This document shows, piece by piece, positions 42,265 through 54,217 of a stretch of DNA of 64,000 nt. The notes below the pieces were generated by a model. That model was not told where the DNA came from and did not search any database. It was given only the letters and a program-made list of their open reading frames with translations. The stretch spans positions 125,634-189,633 of the forward strand of contig QAOA01007004.1 in assembly GCA_003255065.1 (NCBI GenBank). Direction: 5' to 3'. Within the stretch, counting starts at the first letter, position 1, and every line of letters starts with the position of its first letter. Source of the stretch: Cercis canadensis. Lineage: Eukaryota > Streptophyta > Magnoliopsida > Fabales > Fabaceae. Made by a program: the position numbers and the translations under genes.

Positions 42265-45200
42265 ATGGCTTCAAGTAAAAATTACCCAATCTGGGCTATA
42301 AAAATGAAGACATACCTTAGAGCATTTGACTTGTGGGAAGTAGTAGAGACAGGAGGACAACTAGCTCCTCTGCCTCAAAATCCCACTATAGCTCAAATGA
42401 AACAACATAGAGAAGAGGTTGCCAAAGAATATAAAGCACTGGTAGCTATTCATTCATCTTTGACAGATGACATTTTTGCTAGAATCATGCATTATGAGAC
42501 AGTAAAGCTGGCTTGGGACAAACTTAAAGAGGAGTTTCAAGGCAGTGACAGAACCAGGCAGATGCAAATGCTCAACTTGAGGAGAGAATTTGAGCTGTTA
42601 AGGATGAAGGAGTCAGAGATTATCAAGGAGTTTGTGGATAAGCTCATGAAGATAGTTAACCAACTAAGGCTGCTTGGTGAACAACTCACTGAGCAGAGGA
42701 TAGTGGACAAGGTTCTCATCAGTGTGCCAGAGAGATTTGAGTCAAAAATCTCTTCTCTAGAACTTGTGAAAGATCTATCTCAGTTGACAGTAACTGAGGT
42801 AGTGAGTGCCTTCCAAGGCTTGGAGTAGAGAAGGGCTTTAAGGCAAGATGAGTCTATTGAAGGTGCTTTTCAAGCAAAGTTGAAGTAAAAGCAAGCTAGC
42901 AGCAATGGAGGTAAGAAGCAATCTGGTGAGAAGAAGGATAAAGAGAAGAAAATGGGAGATAACAGCAAAGGAACAGCTTGGAAAGGCAAGTATCCCACCT
43001 GTCCTCATTGCAAGAAGAGAAGCCATAGTGAAAATTTTTGTTGGTTCCGGCCAAATGTTAGATGCAGAGCTTGTAACCAACTAGGCCATGTTGAAAAAGT
43101 CTGCAAGAACAAAGGAAACCAGCAGGGACAGCAAGCACAAGTTGCAGAAAATTATGAGCAAGGTGAAGAAAAACTCTTTGCTGCTACTTGTTATGTTGTA
43201 AACAGTGGCAAGAATACTTGGTTAATTGATAGTGGCTGCACAAGTCACATGACTCATGATGCTAGCATATTTAAGGAGTTTGATGACACTTACATCTCCA
43301 AAGTGAAGATAGGCAATGGAGAGTATGTAGATGTCAAAGGAAAAGGTGTTGTTGCTGTTGAGACACCTTCAGGTATAAAGCTTATTGATGATGTTCTTTT
43401 TGTGCCTAACATTAGCCAAAATTTGCTAAGTGTAGCACAAATGCTAGAAAGGCATTATACCTTGTATTTTCAGGATATGTCATGCATTATATTTGATCCC
43501 ACTGGTTGTGAGTTGATGACTATTGAAATGAAAGATAAAAGTTTTCCAGTTGAGTGGAAACAAATTAGTAACCATGCTAACTCCTGTGTTGAAGATGACT
43601 CAGTTTTATGGCATAAAAGACTTGGCCATTTCAGCTACTCTACTTTAAAACATATGCATTCAAGTGAGTTAGTGTTAAACTTGCCTACGATTGGTGATAA
43701 TGTTGAAGTGTGTGATGTTTGTCAATATGGAAAACAGACCAAATTGCCATTTTCAGATAGTACTTGGAAAGCTTCTGAAAAGTTGCAACTTATTCACTCT
43801 GATGTATATGGCCCTATGAGTATTTCATCTCTAAATGGCAGTAGATATTTTCTGTTATTCATTGATGACTTCTCTAGATGGTGTTGGGTGTATTTCTTGA
43901 AACAAAAATCTGAAGTTCTGGATGTTTTCAAGAAATTTAAAGCTATGGTTGAGAAGTAAACTGGCTGCCATATTAAAATACTCAGATGAGATAATGGAAC
44001 TGAGTATACTTCTAGGGAATTCAAGGCATTTTGTGAGCAAGAAGGAATTCAGCATCAATTTACTGTTCCTTACACTCCTCAACAAAATGGAGTGAGTGAA
44101 AGGAAAAATAGATCAGTAATGGAAATGGCCAGATGTCTTTTGTTCGAGAAGGGTTTGCCTAAAAATTTCTGGGCTGAGGCAGTCAATACCTCAATATACT
44201 TGCTGAATTTGCTACCTACCAGAATCTTGAAAGGCAGAACTCCTTATGAAGTTTGGCATGAAACAAAGCCAACAGTTGAGCATCTCAAAATATTTGGTTG
44301 TGTGTGCTATGCGCATGTGGTTGATGAGAAGAGGACTAAACTTGATGAAAAGGCTGAAGCTGGAATTTTCTTGGGGTATAGCAGCAATACGAAAGGGTAC
44401 AGAATTTATAGCTTGAAGACTAAAAAAATTCTTGTTAGCAGAAATGTAAAATTTGATGAATTCTCCAAGTGGAATTGGGATAGAAATGAAGTTGAAAGGA
44501 GTGATAAGAACCACATTGGGGGAAATATCTTTCAAAAACAAGAAGCAGCAGAAGTACAGATAGATGAAGATAATTATGATGATATACCAATAAGAGGAAC
44601 CTTACCTCTTGAAGAAATTTATGAAAGATGCAATATAGCTTCATTAGAACCTAAAGGCTATAAGGAGGCAGCAAGCAAAAATGATTGGGAAGTTGCAATG
44701 CAGGAGGAGATGAACATGATTGAGAAAAATAGAACATGGACACTTGTTGACAAACCTCAAAATCACAAAGTTCTTGGTGTTAAGTGGGTTTATAGAACCA
44801 AACTTAATCCAGATGGTTCTGTGAACAAACTTAAAGCAAGACTTGTTGTGAAAGGTTACTTTCAGCAGCATGGAGTTGATTTCACTATCAGACTTCTAGT
44901 GGCTTTAGCAGCAAAATTGGGTTGGAAAATCTACCATCTTGATGTGAAATCTGCATTTTTAAATGGGTTGCTGGAAGAAGATATTTTTGTTGAACAACCA
45001 GAAGGTTTTATGGTTCCAAGAAGTGAAGACAAAGTGTACAAGCTTCACAAAGCCCTTTATGGCTTGAAACAAGCTCCAAGAGCTTGGTATAGCAGAATTG
45101 ATTCTTACTTGCTGCAACAAGGATTCAAAAGAAGTGAGAGTGAAGCAACTTTGTATGTGAAGAAAGCTGGAACTGAAGTTGATCTAATTGTGTCTCTTTA

Positions 45201-46161
45201 TGTTGATGATTTGTTACTTACAGGTGGAGATTCAAACTCTTTGAAGCAATTCAAGCTGAATATGGAGCAAGAGTTTGGAATGTCTGATTTAGGTGAAATG
45301 AAGTATTTTCTTGGTATGGAAATTGAACAATGTGATGCTGGTATTTTCATTTCACAAAAGAAATATGCTTGGGAACTTTTAAAGAAGTTTCATATGGAGA
45401 GATCAAAACCTGTGTCCACTCCTCTTGTTGTGAATCAGAAGCTGTCAAATAATGATGAAGATAGCAAAGCTGATGATTCACTTTATAGAAGCATAATTTG
45501 AAGCTTGCTGTACTTATCTGCTACCAGACTAGATGTAATGTTCTCTGCAAGTTTGCTTTCAAGATTCATGCACTCACCAAGTCAAATTCATATGGGTGTA
45601 GCTAAGAGAGTTCTTAGATACATAAGGGGAACTACTGATTTTGGTTTGTGGTATTTGAAGAATGAAAGTAATAAACTTGAAGGCTATGCAGACAGTGACC
45701 ATGGAGGAAGTGTAGATGATGCCAAAAGCACTTCAGGTTATTGTTTTTCATTTGGCAGTGGTGTTTTCTCATGGAATTCAAAGAAGCAAGAAGTGGTGGC
45801 CCAATCAACAGCTGAAGCTGAGTATATGTCAGCAACAGGAGCTGCTAATCAAGCCATTTGGCTCAGAAAAATCCTAGCAGATTTGGAGCAACACCAGAAT
45901 GAAGCTACTACAATTTGGGTTGACAACAAATCAGCTATTGCCATTGCAAAAAATCCTGTGCAGCATGGCAGAACTAAACACATAAACATCAAGTTTCATG
46001 CAGTTAGAGAATATGAAAGACTTGGTGAAGTTAATCTGGTGCATTGCAGTTCTGAAAACCAGATAGCAGACATCATGACCAAGGCTCTTCCTAGAGCCAA
46101 ATTTGAATTACTAAGAGCAAAGCTTGGAGTCTTTAAGAAAAATCTCAAGGAGGAGTGTTAG
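42265..46161 (+). pseudogene. Copia gag-pol polyprotein, + strand, with stops
   Basis: One reading frame runs from MASSKNYPIWA to ...KEEC, whose Cys codon and TAG are in the LTR. It carries gag, a zinc knuckle (CRACNQLGHVEKVC), protease (LIDSGCTSHMTHD), integrase (HKRLGH; CDVCQYGK; RNGVSERKNRS-like motif), reverse transcriptase (LYVDDLLLTGG) and RNase H (YADSDHGGS). In-frame stops are at 42826, 42886, 43957, 43987 and 45499. In the reverse transcriptase a deletion of about 33-36 bases near 44884 removes the conserved ETFSPVARHD segment present in the left-edge copy. All defects keep the frame, so the element decayed mostly by point mutation. Confidence 0.92.
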
Positions 46162-46482
46162 ACTATGAGATTTTTCTAAGTACTCTAAGCTAAGAAAATA
46201 TCTTGTTTTGTTTATGTATAAAATTTGCTATGCTATCTTGTTAGTTGTAGATGTATGGTATGCTTGTTTGTGGAAAAAATTCTGTCAGGTTTGGTATGGA
46301 CCAAAACCTGCTCTTACTATAGCTTAAACCAACTNAAATCTGTCAAGTTTGGTATGGACCAAAACCTGCTCTTACTATAGCAGCAAATGAATGAATCTTG
46401 TTTTAGAACCTTTCAGCCATAAAAAAAAAAGACTTCTATTACTTTGTTTTTCTGTTATTCCTCCTCCTCTAATTGTGTAACA
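46156..46482 (+). repeat. Middle LTR of the Copia array
   Basis: It starts TGTTAGACTATGAG after the polypurine tract AAGGAGGAG (46147-46155) and ends TGTAACA. Around the N at 46335, the segment TCTGTCA(A/G)GTTTGGTATGGACC is present on both sides, which again looks like an assembly join. Confidence 0.92.
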
Positions 46483-46585
46483 TGGTATCATAGTTCTAAA
46501 GTTCTTTAAGGACTGTGAGTAAAAGAGAGAAAACCAGCAAGGCTTCCCCTCCTAAAAAACCTTCTAACACCAAAAAGAAAAATCC

Positions 46586-47135
46586 ATGGCTTCAAGTAAA
46601 AATTACCCAATCTGGGCTATAAAAATGAAGACATACCTTAGAGCATTTGACTTGTGGGAAGTAGTAGAGACAGGAGGACAACCAGCTCCTCTGCCTCAAA
46701 ATCCCACTATAGCTCAAATGAAACAACATAGAGAAGAGGTTGCCAAAGAATATAAAACACTAGTAGCTATTCATTCATCTTTGACATATAATATTTTGTG
46801 AGATAGCAAAGCTGGCTTGGAAAAAAAACTTAAAAAGGAGTTTCAAGGCAATGACAGAACCAGGCAAGATGCAAATGCTCAACTTAAAGAGATAGCTTGA
46901 GCTGTTGAGGATGAAGGAGTTAGAGACAATCAAGGAGTTTGTGGATAGGTTCATGGAGATAGTGAACCAACTAAGGCTGCTTGGTGAACAACTCATTGAA
47001 TAGAGGATAGTGGACAAGGTTCTCATCAGTGTGCCAGAGAGATTTGAGTAAAAAATATCCTCTCTGGAACTTGTGAAATATCTATCTCAGTTGACAGTAA
47101 CTGAGGTAGTGAGCGCCTTCCAAGGCCTGGAGCAG
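46586..47135 (+). pseudogene. Second, partial Copia gag
   Basis: It repeats the gag start (MASSKNYPIWA, 46586) with a primer site before it at 46483. A TGA stops the frame at 46799, and several indels follow. The gag sequence ends at AAGGCCTGGAGCAG (about 47135), where it is fused to a LecRK fragment. Confidence 0.88.
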
Positions 47136-47364
47136 CGCTATGGGTCTTGCACTTGATGATCAATCACTGAACTCAACAGATTATCAATTTGTTGCAGTGG
47201 AATTTGATATCTTTAAGAACGTGTGGGATACTCCACCAAGGGAACATATGGGTGTGGATATTAATTCCATGGCATATGTTGCTAATGTGACATGGGAAGC
47301 TAATATCAGAGAAGGGAAACTCAACGAGGCCTAGATAAGTTACAATTCTACTTCAATGAATTTA
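47136..47364 (+). pseudogene. LecRK lectin-domain fragment
   Basis: About 229 bases from the middle of a LecRK-2/LecRK-5 type lectin domain (MGLALDDQSLNSTDYQF; VAVEFDIFKN), with a stop (TAG) near 47333. It is fused on the left to Copia gag and on the right, through a shared TTTA, to the flank block at a position equivalent to about 15402. It marks a deletion that removed the rest of a LecRK gene and of the Copia copy. Confidence 0.92.
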
Positions 47365-49438
47365 TTGATTCTACGTAATTGGTCCGTCACGTTCAGCAAC
47401 ATGTTGGGTGGTTTTCGGGCCCTGGATCTGACTAGAGTCGTCTTCCTGTTTTTCCTAAGTGGGCCCAACATCATCAAGCCCAGCTTTGGGCTACTCCCTA
47501 CACCGAGCAGTCATATTTAGGCGGGCCCATCATCATAATGATGGTGTGGGGCCCACAATTCAGGCTGTCTTTTGCTGTTTGGGAATCTGGTTCCAAGGGA
47601 ATGCTCTGCTCTCATCCTCGTCTCTTTCTTTCTATTCTCACGCAGCAAAACGTATTCTTTAATCTTTCGGTGTGCTCCACCCTAACTATAAATTTTTCTT
47701 TATGCACTATTTTAATTCACACTTTCATTCTTAATAGTATGAGTTTAATTAAATTTATTGAAACGATAATATAACAGATCAAATTAATGCACACTACTAG
47801 AAGTGCCATAGTGATGAAATTAAGATTAAATACTACAAGTCTTTGTCCCAAAGTATCTTTGAAACATTAATACTTTGAGAAGTCAATTCATTTATAATGA
47901 ATTTCATAATTTATCTTGTTAGTAACATATTGTAAAAGAATTCAATTGATTAATAATTGATTCTTTTATATTATATTTCCTCATTTGAAAATTCTCTTTG
48001 TGTTTGATTGCAATTTGCAATTCATTTAATTTAGGTTTATAATTTATGACTCGATAAATATGCACCTATATTTAGGGACAACAATTTCTCTTGCTTGGTC
48101 AAAAATTTAAGGAGAATTTTTTTTACTGAGACGAGGAACATGAGGAATTCTCCCCGGGGGTAGGAAGGGATCCCATTTGATTACCAAGGATTGGGACAAG
48201 ATCCTAGTCCGCACTATGGGAATTTATGAAGTAGTAAAATACTAAATTATCATTTTTTTTTTGGATTTATATAAGATATAATATATAAAAGTAAATTAAT
48301 AATTTCATATATAATTAATAAAAAATATAAAGTAAAAAATCCTAACCCACTTTTTTTATTCTTTTTTGATATTTTTGGGTAAGATTCTAAATTTCAACAA
48401 AAAAATCCACAAGCTCGAAAAGTACTCATAATATCACTCACTTATAAACTCTGTTCTTCCTAATTCTCTCTATTGCACCTATTCTTTTCTCACTCTGTCT
48501 CTACACTACAGCGTCACAGTATCCACCCGCAGTTGAGGGTTGAAGGAAGATAATGAGTTGCATAAGAAGAAAATAGTTAACACCAATCAATCCATAACTT
48601 CTTTGATTTATGGGGATAAGAATATTTCAAAAAATGGAATGTAAAAGAAGAAAATTCTCTTGAAGATTTTTGAATCGCCAAAGTTTTGTGTTGAAGAAAA
48701 ATGACGTGTTAAATACAATTCGAAGGAAAACGACATTAGTCTTTGTTGGGAAAAGGTAAAATCTTTGTTTATTGAATCAAATTTTTATCTGAAGTTCTGT
48801 TTTACTTACTCAATCTGCAAACACTTTGACTGTCATTTCCCCTGGGTGCTTGTCAAGTCAAACATTGGTTTAGTTACTTTAGTACCTTGGTGTGTGGGGA
48901 AGGTGAAAGATAATTGAAGACAATAAAAATGAAAAAATAAAATAAAGTTTTGAATTTCACCTGATTGGTGCTTAGTGAGTGGGCAAAAATTGACAAAGAG
49001 CTTCAACATGTAGTGTAGGTGCCCCTTCCAGTGTTGCATATGCAAGTAACAATGTAAGTGCTATATAGAACTCACACAACCCAGTGTTGCTTGTTCAAAG
49101 TAAACATTTTTAGTTAGATGATCACTTCATTCGTTAAAAAGTTGAAACACAAGATATTAAATCATAATTTGTTAACAACAAGATTCATCAATTAGTAGGT
49201 TCGAGTTAAGTTGATGGATAAATGTTTGGTTCAAATCTTATAAGCGAACTTTTGTTGGTAGGCATCTACTAATTACGGTGTACCTTATTTTAAAACTACC
49301 TTCTAAATTTTTTATTTACAAAATAGAAAAAGAAAAAACCATAATTTATTCCTAAGGAACTTGTGACCAAATTAAAGACTCTTTTTATGTTTTTCACTGA
49401 AAATTGTTTGAGGTGGGATGTTGAGACGAGAGTAAAAA

Positions 49439-50085
49439 TGGGTTCATTGACCTCAATATTACATTTTTTTTTGGTTTTTTACCGGTGTCCGGGCATCGCC
49501 CGACTAATCCGATTTCGAGCCGGGAAAGACCACAATGGCAACAAAGCTCTCCCAACAGACGCAGCTTCATACCCAATATTACACTTTGACAACTCATTTA
49601 CACAATTATTACAATTTCTAACTTATTTACCTAAATATTATATTTTAAAAAAATTAAAAACTTAAAAAAAAAATTAAATCTGCCCAATAGGCCCCACTAG
49701 ATAGGCTAATTATCAGTTAGCGTGTCCCCACCGGACACACCGACTGACAGTTGACGTGTTCAATTTTTTTTCTTTTAAGAGGGGAATGGAATTCTGAAAC
49801 AAAGTTAGTCAAACAACATTGTGATTGATGGGTCAATGTTTTTTTGTTTTTAAGGGGGAATGGAATTTTGCATAAGAAGAGAAGTGAACACGCGGCTGAC
49901 AGCAAGCATGTCTAGTAGAGACATGCTGATTAACAGTGAGCATGTTCAATGGGATCCATTGTGCATATTTGATTTTTTTTGAAGTTTTTAATTTTTTTAA
50001 AACTATAACATTTAAATAAATAAATTAAAAAAAATATAATAATTATGTAAATAAATTATCAAAATATAATATTGATGTCAAGACC
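49439..50085. mobile_element. Long foldback (MITE/MULE-like) element with nested SINE
   Basis: The arms are about 100 bases. The left arm begins GGGTTCATTGACCTCAATATTA and runs to AAAAAAATTAAAAACTT. The right arm, reverse-complemented, begins GGTCTTGACATCAATATTA and ends the same way. Comparison with block copies 1 and 2 (17650-17690, 38850-38880) shows a clean insertion, flanked by an imperfect 7-base repeat GTAAAAA/GTAAGAA (49432-49438 and 50086-50092). The interior has no coding capacity. Superfamily assignment is uncertain. Confidence 0.72.
49464..49573 (-). mobile_element. SINE (3' part, plant Au-like), nested in the foldback element
   Basis: About 110 GC-richer bases are bracketed by a perfect 10-base repeat CAATATTACA (49454-49463 and 49574-49583). 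Read on the - strand it ends GGATTAGTCGGGC..CCGGACACCGG, then an A-rich tail, which is the 3' end pattern of plant Au-type SINEs. The tRNA-like 5' part is missing, so it was 5' truncated on insertion or is a short subfamily. Confidence 0.75.
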
Positions 50086-50340
50086 GTAAGAACGTCATCT
50101 ACCAAATATTTCAAGACTCCTGGTGTTGACAATGACATGCGAAGAAATTAGTCTCTCTTAATGCAATACTACAATATAAAAGTTGTAGAATAAGAGACAT
50201 GCGGTAGCTGTCACGGATGTAACCAAGTTGGGAAATAACAAATGTTTGCTTTCTTCTTGATGATATACTAATTTTACATTTGTTTACTAATTCTACATCA
50301 CCAATTTTATACAATAAAATAAGACATCCTGTTTCTTGAA

Positions 50341-52296
50341 AATTTATGCAAGTATATATAGTGAAAGCATTTCCTTATACACTTACAACTACTCAGCTTT
50401 CTCATTGAAAATACTCATTCTTTTGGGCTAACCATTCATGCAAGGAGAATGTTTGATTAGATACGTCGAACCATTAGGCACTACTACTCTCACAAAACAA
50501 ATAAGTGGACCCTATAGTCCTTGCTTTAGTTTGTCTCACCAATCTGTGGGACCATCTTTACAAGTGAAGTCTATTCAGTGAGCACTATGATCCTTTTAGA
50601 GAGATAGTGTTAGTCTCACCTTTTTAATGAATTTTGAGTGAGTTTTAATGAGATTTAAAATATAATTTTAGTGTTATTAAAAAAATTTAAAATTTTTTAG
50701 ATGTGTTAGAGTAATTATTTTTTTTTATAAAATTCATAAATAATATAATATAAAAAAAATATGCTAAAAATGTATTTAAATTTATAATATATTTTTTTTA
50801 TTATATTATTTTTATATTTGATAAAAAACTGTGGTATATACTAAATTATTCAAATTTTTTATAACCACACTAAAATTATCATATGAATCCTACCGAACCC
50901 ACTGTAGAAAGAAGCATTATCCCTCTAATGGTAGCAAAGCATTGTGCTCATCAGTCTATTTTTACAAGTCTACTCTTTTATTACATTATAAATTCTGGAG
51001 AAAGGGGTTGGGATGGGGAAAAGATAAAGAGAAAATTATATATGTGGGCTTCCAAAGATAAAGAGAAAATTAATTACGTTGGGTTCCAAGTGTTGACAAT
51101 TGAGGTCCTCCAAAAATAACACAAGCGATTGACGTGCACACAAATCAGATGATAACACGACACAACTGTGCTTGGCCACTAAAACGTCTGGACTAAGTTT
51201 AAGTCCATGGACTTAGTAAAAACGCTTTGAAATCTAGCTACAGCCTTAACTCTCTCTTTTTTAGGTACAAGCCTTAATTTTCATTCTTTTTTATAGTACA
51301 AGCCTTAATTCCAAAGGAATTATAGGTTAGAAAAAATAAATCTAGTGAATTATAAAGTATATGTAAATATCATTTTCTTATGGAAGTTTAGTTTATTCTA
51401 TTATTAATATAAAATTTTATATACTATTATTAAATTAAAAAAAAGTGATACATGACCAAAATAATTAAAACGAGTAATTCATTAATTATACAAAACTCTA
51501 CAATAGATTTGATTTAATAAGTAAGAATTAAAGTACTTGTAAAGTTTAAATTTGATTCTTACTACCAATCATTATTTTTTAATAAATAATCTATAAATTT
51601 TATTATAAATTTTTGTTATAATATATCCTGACCTTAATAAGCTCACCATAAATTTTATTATACCAAAGGGAAAGAAAAAAAAAATCTACTGCACTCTCAA
51701 AAGTTGATGGTATGATAACGGGGTTATATGGTGAGGAGGAGGGAACATGTGACCTTGAGACTATAAATTATATCTGTCTATTTTGTCTTTGAAAGTGTGT
51801 GGTTGAGATAATACCATGTTAACATCGCACTAGAACATCCACTTTGCCGTGTAGTTTTCTAAAACTTCCTTGTGTTTAGTTGTCCATTGCCTTTATCATC
51901 AATTGGATAGAATTTTCCTCAAAATTCTTGGGTTCTTTATTAATCTCCAATGGGGGCAAGGTCTAGTAGTCTCTATCAAAGACTTAGAAAAACTCCACGA
52001 ATCATTCGTACAAAAAATATTTAACATATATGATAATCATATAATTTGAAAAGTATTTTGATCATTTTAAAAGATCATTGATCATAACAAATCAGACACT
52101 TATTTAATTTTACTCAAGAAAAACGGTATAGCTTGAAAGATTATAGTTTTTTCAGCATTTTCACCTTAGTTCCAGCTCTAGCTTTCAGTTCAATTTTCCC
52201 CAACCCACATTATTCATTCTATTTTATATATGTATATATACACGTGTCATCTTTGTACTCTATTTTTTAAAAAATTTACCTGTGCAACATAGCTTT
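50341..52296. other. Intergenic mosaic of LecRK flank modules
   Basis: No gene is seen. 50343-50600 repeats the start of the flank module. 50625-50850 is a MITE-like stretch. 50860-51115 resembles 31190-31415 upstream of LecRK-4, with an internal doubling of AAAGATAAAGAGAAAATTA. 51316-51610 resembles 29815-30110. 51855-52140 is the module also at 7739. Confidence 0.6.
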
Positions 52297-52443
52297 AAAG
52301 TGAAAGGAAGGAATGAGTAAACATTGGCCGGCTATGAAGCATATTAGGCAATTGCATTCCTTTATTTCCCTTTGAATGCCATTCTGCAAGTTTCTGCAGA
52401 ATCAAGCTAGCTCCCAACATTGTCTCTCTGCAGCTCCAAAACT
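52297..52443 (+). promoter_or_regulatory. Conserved proximal upstream block of psiLecRK-7
   Basis: It has the same GAGTAAACATTGGCCGGCTATG to GCAAGTTTCTGCAG order as the other copies. The standard start position is TTG (52420), so the first ATG is at 52444. Confidence 0.5.
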
Positions 52444-54217
52444 ATGTATATGAAGCAGTTTCCAAACCTTAATTCCCCCTTTCAGTTCTTCACCATGTTC
52501 ATGTTCATGTCCATTTCCTTCCTTTTGATCATCCCAAATGCAACTTCTTTACACTTCAACTTCACAAGCTTTAGTCCCAATGGTCAAAACATAACATACG
52601 AGAGAGAAGCAATCCCTCCAAGCGTTGCATTCCCAGTGATTCAGCTAACTAGAAACCGGAATGGCGAGTTCTTGAATGTTAGTTGTGGTCGAGCCGTATA
52701 TAACCAACCAATGCAACTTTATGACAAAACCACAAGGAACCTCACAGATTTCACTACCCATTTCTCCTTTGTCATTAATTCATTTAACGACACTAATTAT
52801 GGAGATGGCTTTGCATTCTTCCTTGCCCCAAATGGTTCCGATATGCCTGATAACACCACAAGTGGTGGTGCTATGTGTCTTACACTCGATGATCAGCCAT
52901 TAAACTCAACAGCCTATACATTTGTTGCAATGGAATTTGATATCTATTATAACTATGGGTGGGATCTTATCCATGGGGAACATGTGGGTGTGGATATCAA
53001 TTCCATGAAATCTGTTGCCGATGAGAGATGGGAAGCCAAAGCCGATATCATGGCAGGGAATCTTAATGAGGCTCAAATCAGTTACAATTCTAGTTCACAA
53101 AATTTAAGTGTTGTTTTCACTGGTTCTAGATTTAATACAAGAATTGAGCAACATCTTCATTGCATAGTTGATTTGAGAAGTTATCTTCCAGAAAAGGGTT
53201 GCTTTTGGCTTCTCAGCTTCCACAGGATCTTCTTTTGCTATATATGAAATCCATTCGTGGAATTTTAGCTCAACTTTGGAAATACAAGAGCACACTCAGG
53301 AGCCAGTTTCAGAGCCAACTCAGGAGCCAGTTTCAGGATCTCAAACCAATAGCAAGGTAGGACTAGCAGTGGGATTGGGCGTTGGCGGGTTAGCAATAAT
53401 TGTAGTGTTGGGTTTGATTTCTTTTGGCTTGTGGAAGAGATGGAAGAAAAAGAATGAAGAGGAAGATCAAGGGTCTGATGAATACATGGAGGAGGATTTT
53501 GAAAGCGGGATAGGACCCCACAAGTATTCATATGCTGAATTGGCATCTGTAGCAAATAATTTCAAAGATGAGCAGAAGCTAGGACAGGGAGGATTTGGGG
53601 TGTTTATAAAGGTTTTCTTAAAGTTTCTAACTCCTATGTTGCTATTAAGAGGGTATAAGAGAACTCTAGACAAGGGATGAAGGAGTTTGCATCAGAAGTA
53701 AGAATTATTAGCCGATTAAGGCACCGAAACTTAGTTCATGAGCTGATCGGTTAGTGTCATGAAAGGAAACAACTCTTGCTCGTTTATGAGTATATGTCAA
53801 ATAGAAGCTTAGATTTTCATCTTTTGATGGAGGAAAGCCTGCTGACATGGGAAGTAAGATACAAAATTGCTCAAGGCCTTGCCTCTGCACTGCTATACTT
53901 GCATGAAGAATGGGAACAATGTGTTGTGTATAGAGATATCAAAGCAAGCAACATCATGCTTGATTCAAACTTTAATGCAAGACTCGGGGATTTCGGATTA
54001 GCTAGGCTTGTGGACCATGCAAAAGGTTCACAAACTACAGCTTTGGCAGGGACTTTAGGCTACATGGCTCCGGAGTGCACTACCACAGGGAGGGCTAGTA
54101 GGGAAACAGATGTTTATAGTGTTTGAGTTGTTTCTTTGGAGATAGCTTGTGGAAGAAAACCAATCAACATCAAGGCCCCAAAAAATGAAATCAACATGGT
54201 GGAGTGGGTTTGGGAGC
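52444..54217 (+). pseudogene. psiLecRK-7: frameshifted LecRK, cut by an Athila element
   Basis: It has a LecRK-1-like lectin domain, membrane span (VGLAVGLGVGGLAIIVVLG) and kinase. An extra A near 53194 shifts the frame at the end of the lectin domain (stop at 53245). One G is lost from the glycine loop near 53600. A TAA lies at 53656, TAG replaces a Trp at 53752, and the catalytic His is Tyr (VVYRDIK, about 53925). TGA follows near 54124. The gene ends abruptly in WVWEL at 54217, where the Athila LTR begins. The remaining kinase C-lobe and tail would lie beyond the element, outside the window. Confidence 0.92.

Larger units (their letters stand above)
41852..47135 (+). mobile_element. Tandem Copia array in the 3' end of LecRK-5
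   Basis: The order is LTR (41852-42161), internal region with gag-pol, LTR (46156-46482), and then a second internal region. The second internal region starts again with a primer site and gag (46483-47135) and is cut at about 47135, where LecRK sequence begins. The first LTR is preceded by AATAT, as at LecRK-1. An array sharing its middle LTR is the expected result of unequal exchange between LTRs. The family is the same as that of the elements at 1-3364 and 24393-29077. Confidence 0.92.
47365..50340. repeat. LecRK upstream duplication block, copy 3, without its gene
   Basis: It is collinear with 15400-18510 and 36930-39690, from GGTCCGTCACGTTCAGCAAC to ATAAAATAAGACATCC. It is interrupted at 49439-50085 by a foldback element. 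It does not lead into a LecRK gene; at 50341 it switches to an earlier part of the module (TATGCAAGTATATATAGTG). Confidence 0.87.
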
